Assembly (NCBI GenBank): GCA_009801085.1
Contig: VNWV01000003.1
Span: 3,534,001-3,598,000, forward strand
Direction of reading: 5' to 3'
Source of the DNA: Lasiodiplodia sp. COLG20
Lineage: Eukaryota > Ascomycota > Dothideomycetes > Botryosphaeriales > Botryosphaeriaceae
Length of the DNA stretch: 64,000 nt
The notes below the pieces were generated by a model. That model had not been told where the DNA came from. It made no database searches and saw only the letters and a list, made by a program, of their open reading frames with translations. How positions within the stretch are numbered: the stretch's first letter is position 1; the number at the start of each line of letters is the position of its first letter. The translations under genes were made by a program, and so were the position numbers. Shown piece after piece: positions 26,408 to 36,563 of the stretch.

Positions 26408-27541
26408 ATGTAAAGGAGATTTGGATGTAGATGATATCCCGAAAGAGTTGAATAGCAGTATCCCTTGTACTCTTGGACCAGCCTGGACAAAGTGAAATTC
26501 GAATCGCCTGAAGAAAGTGGACGCCCAAATTTAGACAAGGTTGTCTCGGGCAGTGAAGGAAGGGTTGAGGTCGTACAGTCAGCCAACTGACGCCATGTGC
26601 CAAGCAACTTCCGCACACCGAATCACCCTGGATGTTCGTAAAAACCTAGCCACTCACCTCTCCTGTCCTCGTCGCTTCCACCCTTCCGTCACGACTCCAC
26701 TAGCCAGGGAGGTCAAGCGTTCCTGATGTCTCGTGAAATGAGCGAGAAAGGCAATTCACGACAGGGAGGCTCGCATCTCCTTCTAGCCTCTTTCACGTAC
26801 ACGTTGGCCAAGCACCAGCCTCAATTGCTCCCTCGATCGTGGAGAGGCTTCCACCCAGCCAGCTCTTTGATCTCACCTCAGCCTTGAGCATTGTTACGCA
26901 TGCTACAGAGAATCAGGAGCCTTAATCGGCGGTTGGTATCCTCGGTCCAGCGCAAGCCACTTCCGCCTCACGGAACTTAGCGAATTCAGGCTTACGGAGG
27001 ACAGGCTGTTACTAAGGTGCAGGTTCTGGATTCTTCTTTCCAGAGCCATGCAGCGATGGGTTGATGAGGCTTGCGGCAGCAAATTCGCCTCATTAGCCAC
27101 TGCGAAGCGGACAATTATTCAAAATACCACATAATCTCAAGCGAAGAATGTCACTTCCCGTGCGAATAAGGTGGGAATCCCCTGTGGCTGGTTAGGAGGG
27201 AAGCACGATCATTCGCCACCCCTTGCCGGAGGCATTCCCCATCGTCTTGTCCCGCATTCCTGATCGCTCAACCACCATCGTAGCCACTTGACAATATGGC
27301 TACGCAAGGGTTTGACGCCAGGACGCGCTGGACGCGTTTCAGCGCGTGTGTTTGCCTCTTCCATCAGCATGTCTAACCCCCGCCACGGATGTCTTGCCGC
27401 GCAAGCTGGCCTCACAGCGTAGTAGCGAAAGGCTCGCTGACGGGTGCACAATTTTTTTTCGACTGTCTCTGGCTTCCCGTCTTCCTCATCAATTCCAAGG
27501 GCTGTTGCTTCCCAACAGTGAGAGACGTCGAACGCTTCGGC
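26408..27541. other. intergenic, no gene recognised
   Basis: 3' flank of glutathione reductase and promoter of the Axl2-like gene. Small open frames only. The frame upstream of 27542 is open back to an ATG at 27389, but the signal peptide argues for the later start. Confidence 0.45.
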
Positions 27542-30500
27542 ATGCTGCTGTTCATACTAACACTGCTGTTCGCTGCAGCCATAGAAGCAGCCCCGATAGT
27601 ATCATTCCCGCTCAACTCACAGGTTCCGCCGGTTGCCCGCGTGTCGCAACCATTCGACTTCCAATTCTCTCCTGGAACCTTCACAGCAGCATCAGGATCG
27701 CTCGAGTATAGTCTCTCCGGATCCCCGACATGGCTCTCATTGGATTCGCCCAATCGCAGACTATACGGATCTCCCACAGAGAAGGATATCGGAGCGCCGT
27801 CATTTACGATAATCGCCGAGGATGCTACCGGCTCAACGCCCATGCAGGCAACCCTTATTGTCTCGGCCGATGCTGCCCCAAAGTTGAATGTGGACATCAC
27901 TGATTCTCTGGCAAAGGCCGGGAAGCTGTCCGGTCCGCGAAGCTTGTCGCTTCAACCGTCGGAACAATTTAGCATCCAATTCCCAATGGGCACTTTTACC
28001 TCATCGGCGACGGCAGGTTTGACATATTACGCCACTTTAAGCGACAGATCTCCGTTGCCATCTTGGGTTAGCTTCAATCCAGACTCCCTGGTCTTCTCGG
28101 GGACATGCAGCGCATCATCGCAGACAGTGGACTTGATGTTGGTGGCGTCGGACGTCATAGGGTTTGCGGGCTCTTCTCTGGTATTCACTCTCTCTGTTAG
28201 TTCCCACCAGCTGTTCTTCAGCAACGTCAAGCAAACGGTCAACGTCACGGCCGGGTCGGAAGTCAACATTGCAGATCTCCGCAGCCAACTTTCCCTCGAT
28301 GGCGAGGCTCTTTCCGACACGGACTTTAAGAACGCCACAGGTAGCCCGCCCAGCTGGCTTTCGTTTGATCCGAAGACGCTAGGTATAAGGGGAACTGCGC
28401 CTCAGGACGTCAACTCAACCAGCTTTACCATTTCAGCCGCGGACAAATTCGGAGATGTTGCTAACACAACTATACTACTCATGGCGGGATCGGAACTGTT
28501 CCGAGGTGCTGTCGGCAATTTGAACGCAGTGGTTGGCGAGCCAGCCAAGTTTGACCTCAGCAACGTGGTGACGAAGCAGCCAGGGCTCCAAGTCGAGGTG
28601 GACCTGGGCTCAGCAGCGCAGTGGCTCCACTTTGATGAAGACTCGCTCACCATCTCGGGAGAGATACCCTCCTCTGCCGCACCGCAAGAGATTCATGGCA
28701 GCATCAAGGCCACCACAGCCGACGGATCGCAAAGCGACACGGGGACTTTCGACATTGTGGTCAAAGCCGCAGAGGCAACTGGGAGCAATCCGCGCTCTAC
28801 GTCCGCGACGGCCAATGCGAGCACAACAGCGGGGTCTTCAGAGACGTCGTCGGCAGGCCTTTCTCCGCATGAGACATCCAACAATGGCGCAGTCATCGCA
28901 GTGTCTGTCGTTTGCATCGTTGTGGCCATAATTGCCCTAGTCCTGGGGTTTCTTCTCTATAGGCGTAGCGGACGCCCTGGACGACCGAGCTCTCCAAGGC
29001 GGAGAAAGGAGGATATCTCGAGGCCGATATATCACGACGAATCGGACTGGCAGATGGCAGACGACACATTCATTGGAGAACGGGATGTGGAGAAAGGCGA
29101 AGGCACTGTTAGAAGAACAAACATACCGCCACCGCAGATCGGCACCCCGTCACCGCTAAAGAGGGCTACTATGGAGAAGAGGGGAATCCGCCACAATTAC
29201 CGTCCATCGCACGCCACATCAATTGGCGAAAACGACAGCCAAGTCCTACACAGCGCTATTCAGTCTGGAGACTGGAGCGTCGCCGCCGGCGCTATACCGG
29301 TATCTCACGGGGCCGGCCCAAGTTCAAGGCCCCTGGAAGACTCTCCTGCTAGGGGTCGTCGTTCAAGAAGATCATTTAGGGTACATCGAGACTCGCAGGA
29401 TAGCTATGGACGGCGGAGTGTAGGCCTACCAGCAAGGCGCCGACTCCACGGAATAGGTCATGGAAGGACTTCCTTTGGCTCTCCATCACGACGCTTCTCC
29501 TCTCAGCGCTCTCGAGGAGCCGACAGCTATAGCTCATTCAGCACACTGTCAACAGGAATGCTCTCGAATGGTCTACTTTCACCTACGGCATCACAGTTCC
29601 CGGCACCGCCGCCCTCGCCCTGTACCACCAATCGCTACTCCAACGCCGAGAATCGCAAAAGCGTCCGGATAGTGCCCGGGTCGCCGGCAGCAGACAACAG
29701 CACGATCTTGGCCGACACCCGTCCCCTTGACGAAAGGCGGCAAAGCTATATTCGCAATCGAGCTTTGAGCCGGTCTCCTTTCTTTGCTGCCCACACTCCC
29801 TCTCGCGGTTCTTCCAGCCAGCGGCCCTCGATGATCGGCACGCTCGGTGACTCCCGGCCTTCTGGTGACGCGGGAGAATACGCGGGTCGAACGCTTTCGC
29901 CTTCCTCCTATTACGGATCGCATCCGACGGCTGCTGGGGCCATGGTCAGTCCGACAGAAGAGCGTCCGCAGTTCCCCGGAAGCCTGCGTCGCAAGCGGAC
30001 CGGACAAGGACTCACGGCTCGCGCGTACTCGGAATCCTCCTCAACGGCCGCGGACACTCCCAGTCGCTGGAGGAGTACGAATAACAACGGCACGATCGGC
30101 CCATTGACAGGAACTGCGCCGACCGAGAGCCCGCGAAGCAGCATGATCTTGTCCGGGCTAAGTGATAGCGCTTACACCACGACCGAGGGCACAGGCACCG
30201 AGGAGTACAGCAACGGGCGCTCCCCCGCCGACGACGAGGGCGATCCGATGGACATCGACGACCCGGAAGAGCTGCGCATCTCGAGCGACCTGAGTGGCTC
30301 GAGCGAAGGCATCGCGACCCGCCCACCAGCCTTCATGACCTCTCCACTCAGTCCCTCAGCGCTCAGGGTCAAGAAGCGGCAGCAGCAGCAGCAACAACAA
30401 CATCAGGAGCCATCGTCAACAACAGCTGCTCACCACTCCGCGCCCGGCATCGTGCCTTCGTCCAGCAAAGACGAAGAAGACGACGACGACACCACTGCTC

Positions 30501-31801
30501 TCGAAGACCTCCTCCACCGCACGCCCTCGCCGGCCAACTCGTTCAAGTCCAACATCACCCACAGCCCCTTCCACCACCACCACCGCCGCAACCGCTCGAC
30601 CGCCGCCTCCGCCTCCGCGCCGTCGTCCCCGACCAAGCCCCCGCCACCGCTCCCCGCAAGCATGATCCCGCCCCGTCATCACCACCGCCACCGCCCCAAG
30701 ACCTCGCTCACGGACCTAGCCACCATCACTTCCCGCCGCCGCCACCGCGACGATAAGGACGCCACCGCCATGACCCCTCCTTCCCTCGAAGACTTCAACC
30801 ACGCCGCCCTGCTCCGCAACTCGGCCGTCGCGACCCAACAGCGCCGCCGTAGTAGCGCGACCGGCATCGGCGGTGGTGGGGTCGGTGGTGTTGGTAAGCT
30901 CGGGCTCAGCGCGGCGGTGCGGCAGCAGCTGCGGCAGCGGGACAGCATCATCAATCGCGGACGGCATCAGTACGGCAGCGGTGGCGGCAGCAGGGCAGGG
31001 TCGATGGGCAAGATGGGGGGAGCTGGAGGAGGAGGAAGTGGTGGTGGTGGGCCGACCGTGTCGAATAGCGGGCGGTTCAGCAATCGGGCGGGGAGGGAGA
31101 GGAAGAGGAGGAGCGGGAATGGGAGCGGTGCTGGTGTTGCGGGGTCGAGGATCAGTGCGTTGGGCCAGCAGCAGCAGCAGCGGGAGGCGGGAGAGGCAGT
31201 AGGAGGGGCGCTGGTGGGCAGAGATACGGGCGTCGGGGCGGAGGCACCGGGGATGATGGAGCAGCAGGAGAGGGACGACGAGGAAGGGGGCAGAGAAACG
31301 GTGACGAGCACTCATCCTACTGCTGCTGCCGCCAGCGGCCTCCGCATCCCTCTCAGCATGATCAGCAATGCCGGCGCCAAAGCGAACTTCCTCGCTCCTT
31401 CATCTCAGCAGCAGCAGCAACCTCCGTCTCTCCACCCACCACCACCACCGTTTGGCTCGACCCCTTCGTCCCCGTCGAAGAAGTTTCAGGCCGGATCTTC
31501 CGGCACCAGCGGCATGTACGGCCTTGGCAGCAGCGGCTTCCGGGACGACGATCACTTCTTCATGGGACCGGGCAAGGCCAGGCGGCCAGTCAGCGTCGAG
31601 AGCAGCCCTACCCGCTTCAGCAGCATGCGCGGCACCCACGAGAGCGTTATTGGCGCCGCGGCTGCGGGCGCCGAGAGAGCCGGTGCGTGGAAGACGGGCG
31701 AGGTGAGCCCCGTGTCGCCTGGGGTGCCGCCGCTGCCGAGTAAGAGTGAGGAGAGGAAGACGAGGGAGAGCAGTGTGGTTGGGAATGAGGCGTTTTTGTG
31801 A
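27542..31801 (+). CDS. axl2: Axl2-like cadherin-repeat polarity protein
   Basis: Probable plasma-membrane landmark for axial budding or septation and conidiation (Axl2/Bud10 family). A single uninterrupted exon of 1419 residues. N-terminal signal peptide (MLLFILTLLFAAAIEA), then about four cadherin-like (CADG/dystroglycan-type) repeats recognisable by repeated W(L/V)SFDP-type motifs: PTWLSLDSP, PSWVSFNPD, PSWLSFDPK, AQWLHFDED. A Ser/Thr-rich juxtamembrane stretch precedes one transmembrane helix (AVIAVSVVCIVVAIIALVLG, about residue 460-480) and a basic RRSGRPGRPSSPRRR stop-transfer. The long cytoplasmic tail is low-complexity with Gln, His, Gly and Ser runs. ATG 27542 chosen for the signal peptide; an in-frame ATG at 27389 exists but would bury it. 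Confidence 0.85.
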   Translation: MLLFILTLLFAAAIEAAPIVSFPLNSQVPPVARVSQPFDFQFSPGTFTAASGSLEYSLSGSPTWLSLDSPNRRLYGSPTEKDIGAPSFTIIAEDATGSTPMQATLIVSADAAPKLNVDITDSLAKAGKLSGPRSLSLQPSEQFSIQFPMGTFTSSATAGLTYYATLSDRSPLPSWVSFNPDSLVFSGTCSASSQTVDLMLVASDVIGFAGSSLVFTLSVSSHQLFFSNVKQTVNVTAGSEVNIADLRSQLSLDGEALSDTDFKNATGSPPSWLSFDPKTLGIRGTAPQDVNSTSFTISAADKFGDVANTTILLMAGSELFRGAVGNLNAVVGEPAKFDLSNVVTKQPGLQVEVDLGSAAQWLHFDEDSLTISGEIPSSAAPQEIHGSIKATTADGSQSDTGTFDIVVKAAEATGSNPRSTSATANASTTAGSSETSSAGLSPHETSNNGAVIAVSVVCIVVAIIALVLGFLLYRRSGRPGRPSSPRRRKEDISRPIYHDESDWQMADDTFIGERDVEKGEGTVRRTNIPPPQIGTPSPLKRATMEKRGIRHNYRPSHATSIGENDSQVLHSAIQSGDWSVAAGAIPVSHGAGPSSRPLEDSPARGRRSRRSFRVHRDSQDSYGRRSVGLPARRRLHGIGHGRTSFGSPSRRFSSQRSRGADSYSSFSTLSTGMLSNGLLSPTASQFPAPPPSPCTTNRYSNAENRKSVRIVPGSPAADNSTILADTRPLDERRQSYIRNRALSRSPFFAAHTPSRGSSSQRPSMIGTLGDSRPSGDAGEYAGRTLSPSSYYGSHPTAAGAMVSPTEERPQFPGSLRRKRTGQGLTARAYSESSSTAADTPSRWRSTNNNGTIGPLTGTAPTESPRSSMILSGLSDSAYTTTEGTGTEEYSNGRSPADDEGDPMDIDDPEELRISSDLSGSSEGIATRPPAFMTSPLSPSALRVKKRQQQQQQQHQEPSSTTAAHHSAPGIVPSSSKDEEDDDDTTALEDLLHRTPSPANSFKSNITHSPFHHHHRRNRSTAASASAPSSPTKPPPPLPASMIPPRHHHRHRPKTSLTDLATITSRRRHRDDKDATAMTPPSLEDFNHAALLRNSAVATQQRRRSSATGIGGGGVGGVGKLGLSAAVRQQLRQRDSIINRGRHQYGSGGGSRAGSMGKMGGAGGGGSGGGGPTVSNSGRFSNRAGRERKRRSGNGSGAGVAGSRISALGQQQQQREAGEAVGGALVGRDTGVGAEAPGMMEQQERDDEEGGRETVTSTHPTAAAASGLRIPLSMISNAGAKANFLAPSSQQQQQPPSLHPPPPPFGSTPSSPSKKFQAGSSGTSGMYGLGSSGFRDDDHFFMGPGKARRPVSVESSPTRFSSMRGTHESVIGAAAAGAERAGAWKTGEVSPVSPGVPPLPSKSEERKTRESSVVGNEAFL

Positions 31802-32089
31802 GTGGAGTAGTGACGAGTGATGATTATGGTGATGATGAACAACGATGATGATGATGATCACGACGATGATTGTGATGAGGTCAAGGGTGATGATGAAAAT
31901 GTGTGTGAGATCTTCATGGTTTGGGTCCGTTGAGACGGTTTTTGCATAGCCATTGAGCGGTTCTTGGGCTTTAATAGTTAAGAGTTTACCGCAGGACATC
32001 AGCATGCTGCTGCTTTTTAGAACCATCGAATTAATGACATTTCGGCAGATGGCTTGGGGGAGTTCCGGAAATGCTACCAAAAGCACTGC
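31802..32089. repeat. GAT/ATG-rich simple repeat after the Axl2-like gene
   Basis: Just after the stop codon (about 31818-31880) the sequence is an imperfect GAT/ATG trinucleotide tract in the presumed 3' UTR. The rest is unremarkable. Confidence 0.6.
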
Positions 32090-32258
32090 CCTACCGCTAA
32101 ATTGTTCTATGCTCATGTCGTGGGTAGCTGAAGCTATCGTCCGGACGATAACTTCAGCTACTCACATACGTTATTTTTCTGAGAAGGAGCTGAGGTATGC
32201 TACGCTTAGGACCTTACTATTCTTCACGCTAGCCGTCGGCTGCAGTACACCTCTGTAT
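32090..32258. mobile_element. MITE-like element, internally deleted copy D
   Basis: Family member whose two internal arms abut: GTAGCTGAAGCTATCGTCC at 32124-32142 is followed directly by its near-perfect complement to 32161, a 38-bp palindrome with one mismatch centred on TCCGGA. The right terminal repeat is intact (GCTAGCCGTCGGCTGCAG, then CTCTGTA at 32258). The left terminus is decayed. Compared with other copies it has lost the AT spacer and one of the two CGTCCGGACG decamers. Confidence 0.72.
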
Positions 32259-33095
32259 ATAGCATGTTCGGTGCCTAGACCTTGAGTAAGGGTTCAACAG
32301 GACTAATCTGTTCACCCCATTTCGAAAGAAAGGTGATTAAGATAGTAATCTAAGATTGATTCAGCTTCGATAACGTAGTCAGGTCTTCGTTTATTTTCAT
32401 GGAAATCCGGAGGGATGTTCACAAAAGTGTTGAGTAGTTAGATCCGGACGAATAATCTAAACACCTCCCGAGTCATGTAGTCCTGTACTTTCATCATACA
32501 TCGGAGCCTGACATTTGCCATGAATAGCTATGATTATCGGCTGAGGGTTAGCAAAATTTCATCTTGTGGAAATTGGGGTGCACCATTTCTCTAAACTTCG
32601 ACACGCTTCTGTGGATCTTGCAGCCTTGGCCCGATCGCAATATATTGATCTTAGAAGGCAGATAACGTCATGATGGGTGAGTTCTGCCGCAAGGAGGGAA
32701 TGGAATGTCGGCCGGAATGCATACAAGGGATGTGCATTGACTGTTGTCGAGGCATAGCGCATGGAAAGTGGGGCAATGGAAGCACGACGAAATTGTAGAA
32801 AAGCCAGACTCATTCATTCGTCACTGATTAATGCAAACTGTTGTACATGTTTCTTCGTCGAGAAGAGAAAAGAGAAAGGTAGCAAAAACATTTGGAGAAT
32901 AACCCGGCCCATGGAAACCCCCAGATCACATCATTAGCTTGTGATCCTTTCTGTAAGAGTCATCGTAGTAGCAGCAAACGCTCCGGCAGCCAGAACAGAC
33001 GCCATTCGAGAATTGCATGGACTAGAGTCAGAACCACGCCACTACCGCAGATTTCCCATTGCCGCAAAGCAGACAATGCTGGAGAACGCCGTAGT
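32259..33095. other. intergenic, no gene recognised
   Basis: AT-rich sequence between the MITE and the Stf2-like gene. A short GTTAGATCCGGACGAATAAT near 32438 faintly recalls the MITE core but is too short to call. Confidence 0.45.
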
Positions 33096-33627
33096 TTAAG
33101 CCTTCTTGTTGTGGGCCGAGTCCTCCTCCTGGATGCTGCCCTCGGTGTTGCTGCTGTCACCTGTCGACATCTTCACGAGGTCGGTGTAATCCTCGGGACG
33201 AGGGCCGTGGAGTTCCTCCTCGAAGACGGGCTCAGCATCGATCGTCTCGAACTTGGTCTTGAAGTCCTTCATGTTGTGGGCAGTCATGCTGTTGGAACGG
33301 CGACGAGGGTTCGTCATCGTATAGTCGTAGTCCTCGAGTTCGTCGCCCTCACGTCCCCTAGGACAGACAGTCAGATATGAGGAATTGGGATGTGACGCAA
33401 TGGAGGGCAGAATTGACGCAAGAGACCGGTTGGGACAGAGCTGTTGGGAATGAATGAAAAAGGCACGCTTACCAGTTGGCTTTTCCATGGCCGTCCTTCT
33501 TGACCTTGTTCGGCTCGCAGTCGACGTGGCCGTGCTTCGCGAAGTAACGGGGAAGATTGGTCTCAGGGTGGCCGCCCTCGTTGACACCCGTGTGCTCACG
33601 GTCGTTGGCCTTGTGAGTGCGAGTCAT
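33096..33627 (-). CDS. Stf2-like protein (HABP4/ATPase-stabilising factor family)
   Basis: Two exons, 33627-33473 and 33357-33096 (115-nt intron), give 138 residues. The protein starts MTRTHKANDREHTGVNEGGH and contains LPRYFAKHGHVDCEPNKVKK, then GHGKANWGREGDELED across the splice junction (the junction falls inside the Trp codon). This matches the layout of yeast Stf2/Tfs1-type proteins (MTRTNKWTERE..., YFSHTG..., KGNWGKPGDE...), small hydrophilic factors linked to F1Fo-ATPase inhibitor binding, desiccation tolerance and RNA/ribosome binding. The acidic C-terminal half is fungal-specific. A 5' UTR intron is likely upstream (33647-33787). High expression is plausible but not shown. Confidence 0.85.
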
Positions 33628-35027
33628 GGTGAGTGCAGTGGCGGAACTAGAGAAGCTTGCCGGGCGTTAGAATCAAGCAATTCAATTGATTGCGGGTGGC
33701 GAGGGTGATGCCTCGTCAGCTTCGTGCCGACAGGTCATGCCACAGGTAGATGAAGCGGCGGATGGGACGGAAACAGGATAGACTTACTGCAGACGGGAGG
33801 AATTGAGGGTGCAGTGCGTGTTGCGGTGGTTGTGAGTCAAGGTGGGATCAAGCAGTGAAGCTGGAGGTTGAGGAGAGGAGAGCTGTCTTTGGAATGCCCT
33901 TATGTATCTTCGACGGGGTTCTGCTCTCGTGACCCCTTCTTGGGAGCTTTGCACGGACCAATCGTGGCTGCGAGTGACGGTGGAGCCACCAAGACAGGCA
34001 CGCGTGTGATGAACTCGTACCTGCAGCAGGGTCTGCGGATGCGGCTGGCACGTCTTGCGCAAGGGCGTGTGGGGACGGTGCGGTGAGTTGCGGTGCGTGT
34101 GGACGGAGTGGTGTGCTTCCCTTCACTTCAAAGCGCAGCCATCTCACGCGAGCGCAGCTGCTCAGTTCTGGTAACAGCCTGGGGGCGGGGTAGCTAATGC
34201 GCGCATTGCCCACTGCGCCTCCCCGCCTCTCAGCTCATCACCAGTCTGCTAACGGCCCGTTTGGCGCTGCGTCAGAGAGAGCAACCGCGCGATGTCGGCC
34301 GAGGGCGCGCCAATAGCATGCCGCGACCGGCACCCTTCCTGCTGGCGCGCTACTGGGTGCAGTAATCTATCGTCGACATGCTCACAAGCAGCAGCAAGTA
34401 GAGCTGGGAGCGGACGAGCTGGACCCTTCTTGCTTGCACCTGCCTGGCCCGCAATCGCACCTGCCGTGTCCATGCTGATCCGGGGTATGTGCCTACGTCA
34501 TCCGGCCCGACCGCCTTGGCTGGACGCGCCTTCTTCCGCAGTCGATGCCCGCTCATCGCTGCCATATTGGAGATCAGCCATTGGCATGCCTTTCCGGCCA
34601 TGCTTCAAGCGTGGGGGCTCGCTGCGCTTCGTCTTCACTGCACAAGACGCGGCGAGAGCTTCGTGGGCAAGCTTTCCCCGCATTTCGTGGTGCGGATGGC
34701 GCCAGCGCTGCCGTCACAAAACGAGCATAGCGTGAGCTCGACGTGCGCTAGTCCTGGGAAGGGCTAGTTTGTAGGCCTGGATTCTGAGGCCGTCACGGCA
34801 CTCGAAATTTGCCGCTTTAGAGGTCCGCCGCGCACTAGTTCCTTGGCAGCTGGCAGCGTCGCTCCACCGAAACGCTGCCAAAGTTGATTACAAACGACCC
34901 TCTCTCCACGGAGTTGCCTTTTCTTTTATGACGCGACGCTCACCACCTGGGCCGACCATAAATTTTGCCTGCCCTCCTGGCCCTGTTCTCTCATTATTTC
35001 TCCTCGTTTTGCCTGAATTCTGCGAAA
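33628..35027. promoter_or_regulatory. divergent region between Stf2-like and Dre2 genes
   Basis: 1.4 kb. Holds a probable 5' UTR intron of the Stf2-like gene at 33647-33787 on the minus strand (GTAAGT donor, CTAG acceptor, ending 19 bases before the ATG). The remainder is GC-rich with overlapping family-less frames; the frame into Dre2 is open upstream to 34965 but the ATG at 35028 is the family start. Confidence 0.5.
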
Positions 35028-36098
35028 ATGGCGCCCTCCGTCACGCTCGATCTGTCTTCAGATTTCGCCCCGGTCGCCGCTCACCCCACCAAAGCCGCTG
35101 CCGGTTCTCGCACGCTGCTTGTGGCCCCACCATCCATAGCTGCGCACCCCGAGTCGCTCAACCGCATATTCGAGAACCATGACCGCTCCACGACCGATCT
35201 GCAAATGCTCGACCGCCTGGCCGTGGGCCTCGTCGCCCTTCCTGCCTCTACCTACGACGTTATTCTTCTCCTGACCGGTGTCGACGGCTCCCGCGCCGAG
35301 AGCCAGAAACTCCTCGGAAGGGAAGTCCTCAGCAAGCTTGTGGACGCCCTAAGACCGGGAGGTAAATTTCGCAGCGAAGATGGTAAATTCGGCTCCGAGG
35401 GCGCAGAGAAGACGGAGGCGATTCTTGCAGGGCTTGTGAACCAAGACGGAGACGGCATGGTCAAGCCGGACAACACAGTCGAGCAAGTTGTTCCCCTGCG
35501 CTTCGGGAAGAAGAAGACAATCACTGCAGAAAATGGCGCAGTTCCTCTTCCGCTGAATGGCAAGCGAAAGAGTGTATCACAGGAGCCCCCGAAGCCGGCA
35601 GGCGTTGGCTTTGTGGATTTCAGTGACGATTTGGACGAGCCTGTGGTGACTGGGGAGGACGACGATGACGATGATCTGATCGACGAGGACGATCTCCTAA
35701 CTGAGCAAGACAAAATGAGGCCTGTCATGCCCCGTAAGTTGCCGATTAACGTCCCGGTACGCATTGAATGCGCAGCTGACATCAGGATAGCACCGGAATG
35801 CCGTCCCAAGGTCGGCAAGCGGCGACGCGCATGCAAGGATTGCACCTGCGGGCTTGCACAGCAGATCGAGGCTGAAGACAAGGCCAAGCGGGAGGAGGCC
35901 GACAAAGCCCTCAACACCATGAAATTGGACACAAATGACCTGGCCGAGGTTGACTTCACGGTCCAGGGTAAAGTGGGGAGCTGCGGTAACTGCGCTCTGG
36001 GAGACGCTTTCCGCTGCGATGGCTGCCCATACATTGGACTGCCTGCCTTCAAGCCTGGCGAAGAGGTCCGACTCCTCAACAACGATATCCAGCTTTGA
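35028..36098 (+). CDS. dre2: Dre2/anamorsin, cytosolic Fe-S cluster assembly
   Basis: Electron-transfer Fe-S protein that works with the diflavin reductase Tah18 at the start of the cytosolic iron-sulfur assembly pathway. Exons 35028-35733 and 35791-36098 give 337 residues. N-terminal methyltransferase-like domain ([26 protein letters not shown]), then an acidic linker ([16 protein letters not shown]), then the CIAPIN1 domain with two cysteine motifs: [20 protein letters not shown] (2Fe-2S site) and [19 protein letters not shown] (C-terminal twin CX2C). The 57-nt intron uses the second TAG acceptor; the nearer CAG would create a stop. The intron is a stop-free multiple of three, so retention would insert 19 codons directly before the first cysteine motif. 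Confidence 0.95.
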   Translation: MAPSVTLDLSSDFAPVAAHPTKAAAGSRTLLVAPPSIAAHPESLNRIFENHDRSTTDLQMLDRLAVGLVALPASTYDVILLLTGVDGSRAESQKLLGREVLSKLVDALRPGGKFRSEDGKFGSEGAEKTEAILAGLVNQDGDGMVKPDNTVEQVVPLRFGKKKTITAENGAVPLPLNGKRKSVSQEPPKPAGVGFVDFSDDLDEPVVTGEDDDDDDLIDEDDLLTEQDKMRPVMPRKLPINVPVRIECAADIRIAPECRPKVGKRRRACKDCTCGLAQQIEAEDKAKREEADKALNTMKLDTNDLAEVDFTVQGKVGSCGNCALGDAFRCDGCPYIGLPAFKPGEEVRLLNNDIQL

Positions 36099-36563
36099 TT
36101 ATCTGCATCACGACGGAGTTTGGGCGGCTGGCGGGACGCTTTCATCGTGCATGCCACGGTATGTACGCGGCTTGGAATAGTTCGGTTGCTTTCGGGGTCA
36201 TAGGAGCTCTCGGTGGGTATGTCATGAATTGTTTGGAGCCAATCGGTAGCATGCAAAGCGGCGTTCGATAGACGGATTTTGACGTAAAATTGATGCGTTC
36301 GATGACTTGATGTAGATAGCGTTTAACACAAATGAGAAATGAAAAATTGTGTTTGGAGAATTCCTCGAGAATCGTCTGCCGTGCTGCGTTTGAGAGGGTG
36401 AGGCTTGGCGCCAGCGCGCGTTCGCCGATCTTGTCACCGCGCGCCTGAGCGCATCCATGCAACCACGAGCCGAAGACAGCTTCGAGAAAACAACACCCAG
36501 CTCCGCCCCCTACCCTCCACCCACAACGCGCATCGCGTCTTGTCGCCGTTGCCCCGCGCCGCC
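36099..36563. other. intergenic, Dre2 3' flank and Nup133 promoter
   Basis: 465 bp with no independent coding feature. The frame of Nup133 is open upstream to 36405 but without another ATG. Confidence 0.5.

Noticed and set aside
30416..31315. Several Ser/Arg/Pro- or Val/Gly-rich frames antisense to the Axl2-like tail
   Set aside because: Products of low-complexity trinucleotide tracts read in other frames.
35781..35784. CAG at the end of the Dre2 intron as acceptor
   Set aside because: It gives a TAG stop in the next codon; the TAG acceptor six bases on restores the conserved PPECRPK sequence.
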